Shown here piece after piece: positions 15,930 to 22,334 of a DNA stretch of 28,647 nt. The stretch lies in NCBI GenBank assembly GCA_021372535.1, contig JAJFUH010000102.1, positions 1 to 28,647 of the forward strand, in the 5' to 3' direction. The translations under genes and the position numbers were made by a program. This stretch comes from a bacterium (lineage in GTDB: Bacteria; Latescibacterota; Latescibacteria; Latescibacterales; Latescibacteraceae). The notes below the pieces were generated by a model that saw nothing but the letters and a program-made list of their open reading frames with translations, was not told the origin of the DNA and ran no database searches. Each line of letters opens with the position of its first letter. Positions within the stretch are counted from its first letter, which is position 1.

Positions 15930-17069
15930 ATGAGGATTGCCGTTATACTGCTCGCCGCCGCCGTCTCTTTTATGTCGATGCCATGTGTCACCTTTTGTGA
16001 GGAGCTTCCGTTCAGGGAAACGGTCGTGTTCACGAGCGGCCGGGACGGATACGATACATTCCGTATTCCGGCGGTGATCGTTGCCCGGAACGGCACGGTT
16101 CTTGCCTTCTGCGAGGGACGGAAAACAAGCCGGTCGGACACCGGCGATATCGACATCGTGCTCAGACGAAGCCCCGACAACGGCAAAACCTGGAGCCCGA
16201 TGGAAGTCATCTGGGATGACGGCGACAATGTATGCGGCAATCCCTGCCCCGTCGTCGACCCTGACACGGGCACGATATGGCTCCTTCTTACCCATAACCT
16301 GGGGACGGATACCGAACCGAAAATCATGTCGGGAGAAAGCACCGGCACACGGACTGTCTGGGTCATGTCGAGCATCGATGACGGCGTCACATGGTCGTCG
16401 CCCCGCGATATCACCGGTATGGCAAAACTCCCCGGCTGGACATGGTATGCGACCGGGCCGGGAGTCGGCATCCGGCTTGCGAGCAGCCGTCTCGTGATAC
16501 CCTGCGACCATGCGGAAAAAGAGAGCAAAGAATGGGGTTCTCACATCATCTACAGCGATGATCACGGTTCCACATGGAAAATCGGCGGCAGGCTCTCGCC
16601 GAAATGTAACGAATGCCAGGTTGTCGAGCGAGCGGACGGCTCACTCCTCATGAACATGCGGAGCTATCACGGATATAAGCGCCGCGCCATATCGACAAGC
16701 ACCGACGGCGGTATCACATGGTCTCCGGTCACCCATGACCGGACGCTTGTGGAACCGGTCTGCCAGGCAAGCCTCCTCCGCTTCACCCGTGCCGGTGACC
16801 ACGGCAGAAACCGTGTGCTCTTTTCCAATCCCGCCGACACCACCCGTGTCAGGATGACCGTCCGCCTCAGCTATGATGAATGCACAACATGGCCGGTTGC
16901 TAAATGCCTTTACGAAGGACCTTCAGCATACTCCTGCCTGACCGTCCTGCCCGGCATGTCCATCGGCTGCCTGTACGAGAAGGGCAGCGAACATGCTTAC
17001 GAGACCATCACGTTTACAGTGTTCACGGTCGGATGGCTTACGGATAACCGGGACTCTCTATATAAATAA
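15930..17069 (+). CDS. Secreted sialidase (exo-alpha-sialidase), GH33 family
   Basis: This enzyme removes terminal sialic acid from glycans. The start at 15930 is chosen for its AAGGAG site; an ATG at 15906 overlaps the stop of the previous gene. A signal peptide covers residues 1-24. Family marks: the RIP motif FRIPAV (Arg45), SRSDTGDIDIVLRRS with Asp70 as candidate acid, four Asp boxes (SPDNGKTW 81-88, SIDDGVTW 148-155, SDDHGSTW 209-216, STDGGITW 257-264), NECQVVE with Glu228, MRSYHG with Arg244, and a late Tyr334 (SAYSCLTVLP). The Arg triad, nucleophile Tyr and Glu are all in place, so it should be active. Total length (379) is that of a bare six-bladed GH33 domain with no lectin part. It forms a pair with the nitrilase-family gene. 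Confidence 0.93.
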   Translation: MRIAVILLAAAVSFMSMPCVTFCEELPFRETVVFTSGRDGYDTFRIPAVIVARNGTVLAFCEGRKTSRSDTGDIDIVLRRSPDNGKTWSPMEVIWDDGDNVCGNPCPVVDPDTGTIWLLLTHNLGTDTEPKIMSGESTGTRTVWVMSSIDDGVTWSSPRDITGMAKLPGWTWYATGPGVGIRLASSRLVIPCDHAEKESKEWGSHIIYSDDHGSTWKIGGRLSPKCNECQVVERADGSLLMNMRSYHGYKRRAISTSTDGGITWSPVTHDRTLVEPVCQASLLRFTRAGDHGRNRVLFSNPADTTRVRMTVRLSYDECTTWPVAKCLYEGPSAYSCLTVLPGMSIGCLYEKGSEHAYETITFTVFTVGWLTDNRDSLYK

Positions 17070-17653
17070 CTGATGTTTCTTCGTTGCCCGGAATGACTGT
17101 CGAATACCGGGAAATCTCTTTACGGGACAGGACACTCCAGTATTCTAAATTAACCTTGTGTTTTATGATGAATGCAGGTATTCTTTACATGGGGGACAGC
17201 CGGTATTCTGCGCAGGGAAAAAATTCACAACATTTATAATTTATAATCGTTAAAGTTATAATGGAGCGGGATTCGTGCTTTAATGATGTTTCCTGATCAT
17301 GACATATTGTCACGTATATTCATTGAATATTCTGACAAATTGCCCGAATGATTCAAGGCAGCCCAGTATTGTGTATCGGTATATCCATTATATCTTACTG
17401 TTAATAAATAATATAGAATGATATACATTTTATGGATTGATTTTTGCAAATAAATATTTCATTACCATGACAGATTTTCTTGTATCTATCTCGATTAACT
17501 AATCCCTGATATCAATACATAATTTAAAAAAATCCGTGCGGGGATACGATGGTGTAGAAAATTTGCTCTCTATACCTTGACATGCCGGGATTTCAGGTAA
17601 TACTCCTGCAATATACTGATTAATATAGATTTCAGAAAATTGGGAGTAGAGAT
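17070..17653. other. AT-rich intergenic region, no gene seen
   Basis: These 584 bases separate the sialidase from the PEGA lipoprotein. No coding frame is convincing. GTATTCT occurs three times (17140, 17178, 17203), with a reversed form near 17101, but without regular spacing. A TTGACA at 17577-17582 is followed at 15 bases by TAATAC, a weak promoter candidate for the gene at 17654. A five-base CCCGG/CCGGG pair follows the sialidase stop but lacks a T-run. Confidence 0.5.
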
Positions 17654-18376
17654 ATGCAATTCTATAAAACAGCGGTTGTCCCGTGTTTTCTGATTGGCGT
17701 TCTTGCGATCGGCTGCAGCATCGGTGAAGGGTCGCTGACCGTAACAACGTATCCGGTATCAGGTTCTGTGATCGTGGACGGAAAACCCGGTGGAAAAGCT
17801 CCGGTTGCGCTTACGCTGAAATCCGGAAAACACGAGATTAAATTTTCCGATTACAGCGATCAGTTCGAAACACCCGGAACACGTGTTATCAGAGTCAATG
17901 CCGGACAACAGCATAACCTGACCGCCCTATATAGAAACCGTTTCCTTGCCGTGAATATCCCGAACGGATTCTCTCCGCCCGATTCCCTCCTGCTTTTCGG
18001 TACTGCAGACCATCCGCTCAAGGACGGTACCATATTCGATTATATCGACGGCGGCGGGCTTGTATATCTCAAGTATGGCCTCACCGAGACCACTCACGCA
18101 GTTTACCGTGACGGCCGCTCGAACGAGATTACAGTGGATATCTTCAACATGGGGACACCGGAAGGCGCCCGCGCCATTTTCAACGATGAGGAGGTATGTC
18201 CCGATGGTTTTGAACCATGCAGCGCCGGGGCTGAATGTAAAGCCTATCATTACGAGCCGGATTTTCTCTTGTATTTTCACCGGGCGAAGTATTTTATCTC
18301 TGTTTCCACGAATAACGATTCCCTCCAGACAGCGGTGACCACACTCGGAACTGAACTTACCGGAAATATTCCCTGA
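17654..18376 (+). CDS. PEGA-domain lipoprotein with DUF6599-like domain
   Basis: A 240-residue lipoprotein: a signal peptide with lipobox LAIGC (Cys21), a PEGA domain (about 27-93; GSLTVTTYPVSGSVIVDGKP, APVALTLKSGKHEIKFSDY) and a C-terminal domain resembling DUF6599 (about 100-236; IFDYIDGGGLVYLKYGL, NEITVDIFNMGTPEGARAIF, DFLLYFHRAKYFISVS). PEGA domains are small beta folds on surface proteins, probably binding other envelope parts. DUF6599 has no known function. Many exported proteins with this second domain sit beside Tat-exported DUF362 proteins, as here: the next gene starts 14 bases after this stop. GGGAG lies before the ATG at 17654. The call on domain identity is by motif recognition, so the family number is less certain than the lipoprotein and PEGA parts. 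Confidence 0.8.
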   Translation: MQFYKTAVVPCFLIGVLAIGCSIGEGSLTVTTYPVSGSVIVDGKPGGKAPVALTLKSGKHEIKFSDYSDQFETPGTRVIRVNAGQQHNLTALYRNRFLAVNIPNGFSPPDSLLLFGTADHPLKDGTIFDYIDGGGLVYLKYGLTETTHAVYRDGRSNEITVDIFNMGTPEGARAIFNDEEVCPDGFEPCSAGAECKAYHYEPDFLLYFHRAKYFISVSTNNDSLQTAVTTLGTELTGNIP

Positions 18377-18390
18377 GGGAGATTTGAACG

Positions 18391-19347
18391 ATGATACAGA
18401 ATCGCGGACGAAGGGAATTTATCCGGAATACGGCTGCCGGGGCATTCGGGCTTGGAATATCACAGGCGCTTCTTGCGCCGCCAGTGGTTCACAGCGTCGG
18501 AAACAGGGTAAAAGTGGCAATAGTCAGAAACGAAAAAGCCATCTCGACCCGTAACATCTGTGACCGCAGCCAGGCACGTCTCATGCTCGACAGGGCGCTC
18601 TTCGATATAACGGGGAAACAGACCACGAAGGAAGCGTGGGTATCCCTCGGCCTCACAGCAGGCGACACGGTCGGAATCAAGGTGAACTGCAATACATGGA
18701 CATTCCTCCTTCATACACATCCGGAGCTCGTGTATGCACTCTGTGACAGCATTTCGGAAATAGTCCCTCAGGAGAATATCATCATTTATGAGCGTTTCAG
18801 CTCCGAACTCTCACGGTCAGGGTATTTTGTGAAAAAGGACGCTTCCGGTGTACGCTGTTTCGGGAACGATGACGGCGGTGGATTCAGCCAGAAGGAACAG
18901 TTGACGACGATTATAACCGATATGTGTACGAAGATTATAAACATGCCTACACTTAAGACTGTCGAAGGCGAATTCGAAGGCAGCCTGTTTCTCAAGAACC
19001 ATATCGGCAGCCTGCCAAACAGCCACATGACCCGCTGTCATGGGAATGCCGAATTCTGCACCGAGGTGTGCGCCCGTCCGAGCATAAAGAATAAAACTGT
19101 TCTCGCGGTCTGCGATGGTCTCCGCGGAACGTACAAACGGGGTACTCCCTGGTATTACGGTGGCATTATCATGAGCAGAGACCAGATTGCCGCCGAATGT
19201 ACCGCGCTCAGGGTAATCAATGAAAAACGGGCGCTGGAAAAGCTCGGGAGCCTTGAAATCCCCCGTTATGTGAAAAACGCCGACACCAAGTATGGCCTGG
19301 GAACCAGTGATCCGGAAAAAATCGATGTGACTAAAATAACCATGTAG
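18391..19347 (+). CDS. Tat-exported DUF362 protein
   Basis: A 318-residue protein with a twin-arginine signal (GRREFIRNTAAGAFGLGISQ, residues 6-25). The DUF362 core includes GDTVGIKVNCNTW (93-105), the KIINMPTLKTVEGEFEGSLF stretch and the family-typical LFLKNHIGSLPNSHMTRCHG. Later, VLAVCDGLRGTYKRGTP and ALRVINEKRALEKLG follow the usual order, ending with a conserved-looking acidic segment (GLGTSDPEKIDV). Several cysteines (CDRS, CNTW, MCTK, RCHG, FCTEVC) could bind metal, but there is no ferredoxin-type CxxCxxCxxxC cluster. No sorting domain is present, unlike the DUF362 protein at 5146-6798. The ATG has GGAGA seven bases upstream and lies 14 bases past the PEGA lipoprotein stop, so the two are co-transcribed. 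The reaction is unknown. Confidence 0.88.
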   Translation: MIQNRGRREFIRNTAAGAFGLGISQALLAPPVVHSVGNRVKVAIVRNEKAISTRNICDRSQARLMLDRALFDITGKQTTKEAWVSLGLTAGDTVGIKVNCNTWTFLLHTHPELVYALCDSISEIVPQENIIIYERFSSELSRSGYFVKKDASGVRCFGNDDGGGFSQKEQLTTIITDMCTKIINMPTLKTVEGEFEGSLFLKNHIGSLPNSHMTRCHGNAEFCTEVCARPSIKNKTVLAVCDGLRGTYKRGTPWYYGGIIMSRDQIAAECTALRVINEKRALEKLGSLEIPRYVKNADTKYGLGTSDPEKIDVTKITM

Positions 19348-19371
19348 CCTGGATAAATACCGATAACAGTA

Positions 19372-19389
19372 TAATTTTCATGAAAATTA
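19372..19389. promoter_or_regulatory. 18-base perfect palindrome
   Basis: TAATTTTCATGAAAATTA reads the same on both strands. It begins 25 bases after the DUF362 stop. It could be a regulator site, or a weak hairpin near the transcript end; it has no T-run of terminator type. Confidence 0.4.
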
Positions 19390-19485
19390 CAGAATAAAAC
19401 CGGTTTTGTGATGGTTGTTACATAATATTGTTCAGCCGTTTAATTTATTGTCACTGTTATGATGTCAGGTCATTGTTTCATTACC

Positions 19486-19514
19486 TTGACAATTTTCTGT
19501 TTTTATAATAATTT
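19486..19514 (+). promoter_or_regulatory. Possible sigma-70-type promoter
   Basis: A perfect TTGACA (19486-19491) is followed after 17 bases by TAATTT (19509-19514). It would make a leader of about 250 bases before the gene at 19766, long enough to contain the dyad and hairpins below. A TATAAT at 19504-19509 is too close to serve with this -35. Confidence 0.35.
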
Positions 19515-19579
19515 TAACTGTACTGCATCACTCTTAATCCAAAATTATCAGAAAATTGTGCATGATTAATGAGATGAAT

Positions 19580-19596
19580 ATGAGAATGGTTCTCAT
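19580..19596. promoter_or_regulatory. Dyad, possible operator
   Basis: ATGAGAA-TGG-TTCTCAT has perfect 7-base arms. Its 7-1-7 look (TGAGAAT-G-GTTCTCA) is reminiscent of Fur-family boxes but does not match any one consensus well. Confidence 0.3.
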
Positions 19597-19607
19597 TGGT
19601 AATCCGG

Positions 19608-19648
19608 GGTTGTCATGCATCGACAACCGGAGTGATAAAAACCGGTTG
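19608..19648 (+). promoter_or_regulatory. Two mutually exclusive hairpins
   Basis: The middle segment GACAACCGG (19622-19630) can pair either with GGTTGTC upstream (19608-19614) or with CCGGTTG downstream (19642-19648). Each pairing is a perfect 7-base stem, and both need CAACC, so only one can form at a time. The second stem is followed by AT-rich sequence but not a real T-run. It lies about 120 bases before the gene at 19766. Confidence 0.4.
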
Positions 19649-19765
19649 CCTGATAAAAGGTGTTTCGATAATTAAAGATTTAACTTCTTGAAAATAAATG
19701 TTATTGTGCTATATGTTCTATTATAATGAACTTGTTTCGAATACGGACTGCCGGGAGAATATACT

Positions 19766-20842
19766 ATGACGAGAATGGTTTTATCGATTGCCGGAGCAGT
19801 GCTGATTTTAGGGTGTTCATCAGGGAAGGCGGGAATGGCGCAAACAACGGTCAAGAATGGTGACGAGATAACCCGGAAGTACCCTGCAGACCGTTATATC
19901 GTTCGTTCGGGTCTGGGGGAAAGCCAGGATGCCGCCACCGAAGCTGCCCGTCTCGAGATAGCAAAGTTTTTCGAATCGAAAATATCCGGGGAATCGGTTA
20001 TCAACGAATGGGCGCAGAACCGTTCGGAAGGCGGTAAAACTGTCGAGAAACGTTTGACGGAACTGTCGAACACCATTAAAGTCAGCGCCGCCCGTGAAAT
20101 ACCGGGTATTGAAATCGCCGGAATGAAGAAGGATAATAAAAACAACGTGGTTGAGATTTGGGCCGTTCTCGATAAAAGCACCTACGTTACTGTCCTCAAC
20201 GACAGAATCAAGAAACTGGATGCCGATGCCGACCAGCGGCTTGCCAATACGCAGGGTGACGATTTGACACGGCTCCGTGACCTTGCCAATGCCGCAAAAG
20301 ACCTTGTAGACCGTGAAAAGGAGCGTCAGGACCTGGGGCTTTTAATCCCCGGAGGCGCAGGAGAGTCACGGAATCCGGTGCTCAGGAATGTATTGACAAG
20401 CATCGACAGCCTGATTGCAGAGGCTTTTGATGTCGGACTTATCAGCGACGGCGAGGTGGACAGCGAAATTGTAACGGGACTCATCAAGGGTATTGTCGAT
20501 ACGGGTATCAGGATCAGGGAATATCCCGATTTATCGTCAGCAACAAGCGCAGGAACCGATCTGGTGATGTCGGTGAAGAATGATGTTACGAAAGGTACCA
20601 GAAAAACCAAGGTGGGCTCGAAAGAGTACGATTTTGCAAATATTACGTGGGTTTTATCGGTCAGCGCGCTCGAACCGAAAACCAGCAAGGTCATCAATAC
20701 GATTGTTCTGCGGGAACAGATAAGCGAACTGGGTGATGAAACCCGTGCACAGCAGCGGATGGTACAGAAAGTGCTCCAGACCCAGGTTCCGAGCGTTTCT
20801 TCATGGGTGTACAAGCTCATTTTTGCGCCTGCGGAAAAATGA
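19766..20842 (+). CDS. LPP20-like lipoprotein
   Basis: A 358-residue lipoprotein with lipobox LILGC (Cys17). After a short linker, residues 38-60 read PADRYIVRSGLGESQDAATE, followed by AARLEIAKFFESKISGES. This is the start of the LPP20 fold, in which a 'G.G...' strand leads into an Ala-rich helix. The next strand, NNVVEIWAVLDKSTYVTVL, closes the first domain. A second half (about 195-355) includes a helical part and strands (AGTDLVMSVKNDV, FANITWVLSVSALEPKTSKV). LPP20-family lipoproteins are envelope components whose molecular function is not settled. GGGAGA lies nine bases before the ATG. The gene sits 82 bases before the SH3-M48 gene on the same strand, and the intergenic DNA upstream holds possible regulatory elements. 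Confidence 0.82.
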   Translation: MTRMVLSIAGAVLILGCSSGKAGMAQTTVKNGDEITRKYPADRYIVRSGLGESQDAATEAARLEIAKFFESKISGESVINEWAQNRSEGGKTVEKRLTELSNTIKVSAAREIPGIEIAGMKKDNKNNVVEIWAVLDKSTYVTVLNDRIKKLDADADQRLANTQGDDLTRLRDLANAAKDLVDREKERQDLGLLIPGGAGESRNPVLRNVLTSIDSLIAEAFDVGLISDGEVDSEIVTGLIKGIVDTGIRIREYPDLSSATSAGTDLVMSVKNDVTKGTRKTKVGSKEYDFANITWVLSVSALEPKTSKVINTIVLREQISELGDETRAQQRMVQKVLQTQVPSVSSWVYKLIFAPAEK

Positions 20843-20924
20843 GGGAAATGCGCTTTTTAGTCGGGGTAATCCGATAAGCTCATAAAGGGAGAATGCGGTT
20901 TTCCTTTGAACGAGGTGGGAAAAA

Positions 20925-22178
20925 ATGAAAGTAAGGCAGATGAAGTTGCAGTCGTTGCTGGGATACGCTTTTGGATGTATACTGGTCATTCTGATCCTTA
21001 TTGCGGCGGCGGAAACGGTCAAGGTTGTTAAACAGACACCGGGTCGATCCGGACCGGGATCCTACTATGAATTGAAGACGCTTATTCCACCGTCAGCGAG
21101 CCTTGCTGTCCTGGGAAAAGAAAAGGGGTGGCTGAAAGTTACGTTCGAAAACCAGGAGGTCTGGATTTCAGAAAATTCTCTTCTGGAAGAAACAGGCGGC
21201 AAGGAAAACCCGTTCAGCAAGATGTCGTTCGAGGGCGCCCGTGTCTCGGCATCTCCAATAGCTGTCTCGGCAGCCATAAAGGGCTTCTGGACACGGTATA
21301 CAGGCGCTGACAAGAGCAATCTTGCGGAAGTCCCCGTTGATGGCTATGACATTCCTCCGTTCAGATTCGAGGCTTTTGAAAATGAGCACGCCCGGACAGT
21401 ATCCCGTGACAATCTTTTTAAAAAATACAAGCTTTCGAAAAAATACCGTTCACCGCGGATGCCCTATGTGAAGGAACAGCAGATTGGTTATACTGTCGCT
21501 TCATCGGTTGCCGAGGGCACACTGCTGGAAAACGAGAATATCATCAACTATGTTTATTCGGTCGGCTGGTATCTTGCCGATGCCACGGAACGGCCAGACA
21601 TAAAGTATATATTTTTTATTCTCGACACAGACCGTGTCAATGCGATATCGTGTCCCGGCGGATACATCATGCTCACTAGAGGGCTTCTCCAGCTTCTCGA
21701 CGATGAGTCCGAGCTTGCGGCACTGCTCGCGCACGAAATGGGGCATGTGATTGCCGGGCACGGCACGCGGGAGCTCGAGGACAAATTCAACAGAATAGCC
21801 ATGCAGGCGGAAGATGCCTTCGCGAATCTCGACAGCCAGACAGGCGGCGTATCCGAAACCGAAAAGGAGCTTTCCTCGATAGCCATCCGAGCGGCAACGA
21901 TATGCCGGAGTCCCAAACTCGATGCGTATGAATTCGAAGCCGATGAAATGGCGCTCCTCTATATGGCCCGGAGCGGTTATGACCTCGGTGGAGAGCTCAG
22001 GCTTCTCAACAAGCTGAAAACGAAGCATGACCGTGAGGTCGATATATTCGATATTAATTACCGTAACCACCCCGACTTCGGGAAACGGCTCAACAGTATC
22101 GACAAGGTGATGAAGAATTACAAGAATTACAGCGGACAGACATTTTCCGCCGGTTTCAAGGAATCCATGGTTTTTTAA
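20925..22178 (+). CDS. SH3-domain M48-family metalloprotease
   Basis: An envelope zinc protease of 417 residues. An N-terminal hydrophobic segment (12-30) is a signal peptide or anchor. Residues 31-88 form a bacterial SH3 domain (VKVVKQTPGRSGPGSYYEL, KGWLKVTFENQEVWISENSL), probably for peptidoglycan binding. The M48 domain (about 190-400) has CPGGYIMLTRGLL before the active site, then the HExxH motif in AALLAHEMGHVIAGHG (His270, Glu271, His274), and the third ligand region AYEFEADEMALLYMARSGYD (Glu336 likely). It ends in NHPDFGKRL, typical of M48 periplasmic proteases such as BepA, which take part in outer-membrane protein quality control. Unlike BepA it lacks a TPR tail. GAGGTGGG lies upstream of the ATG. 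It is preceded by the LPP20-like gene and followed by the CHASE2 cyclase. Confidence 0.92.
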   Translation: MKVRQMKLQSLLGYAFGCILVILILIAAAETVKVVKQTPGRSGPGSYYELKTLIPPSASLAVLGKEKGWLKVTFENQEVWISENSLLEETGGKENPFSKMSFEGARVSASPIAVSAAIKGFWTRYTGADKSNLAEVPVDGYDIPPFRFEAFENEHARTVSRDNLFKKYKLSKKYRSPRMPYVKEQQIGYTVASSVAEGTLLENENIINYVYSVGWYLADATERPDIKYIFFILDTDRVNAISCPGGYIMLTRGLLQLLDDESELAALLAHEMGHVIAGHGTRELEDKFNRIAMQAEDAFANLDSQTGGVSETEKELSSIAIRAATICRSPKLDAYEFEADEMALLYMARSGYDLGGELRLLNKLKTKHDREVDIFDINYRNHPDFGKRLNSIDKVMKNYKNYSGQTFSAGFKESMVF

Positions 22179-22186
22179 GACTTGGT

Positions 22187-22228
22187 CTATAGTTTATGGT
22201 TTATAGTTTGTGGTTCATGGTTTGTGGT
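22187..22228. repeat. Degenerate 7-base tandem repeat
   Basis: Six consecutive heptamers of the form TTRTRGT can be read: CTATAGT, TTATGGT, TTATAGT, TTGTGGT, TCATGGT, TTGTGGT. The preceding ACTTGGT (22180-22186) may be a seventh. It starts eight bases after the stop of the M48 gene. Such TATGGTTTATAG tracts occur between genes in several environmental genomes. Confidence 0.7.
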
Positions 22229-22256
22229 TTTTTATGCCTTGTGATTTCTTTCTTAA

Positions 22257-22325
22257 GCACTTTGTGCTGATCCTTGACAGCTTATGACCATGTACAAGGT
22301 GTTTTCTATCATGCTTTAAAACAGG
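22257..22325 (+). repeat. Dispersed intergenic element, copy B
   Basis: GCACTTTGT (22257), CCTTGACAGC (22272) and TATCATGCTT (22307), then TAAAACAGG, match copy A at 3094-3175 in order and orientation. AGCAC-TTT-GTGCT (22256-22268) forms a perfect 5-base hairpin with the same TTT loop as copy A, though the flanking 11-base arm is not conserved. The copy ends just before the cyclase start. Confidence 0.55.
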
Positions 22326-22334
22326 TAATCAGGT

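Larger units (their letters stand above)
19348..19765. other. Intergenic region with several structured elements
   Basis: These 418 AT-rich bases between the DUF362 gene and the LPP20-like gene carry no gene. They hold an 18-base palindrome (19372-19389), a promoter-like pair (19486-19514), a shorter dyad (19580-19596) and two overlapping hairpins (19608-19648). The region is therefore a likely regulated leader for the gene at 19766. Confidence 0.5.

Noticed and set aside
17140-17209. GTATTCT motif cluster as a binding-site array
   Set aside because: Three copies at irregular distances in AT-rich DNA could be chance; no dyad or known consensus.
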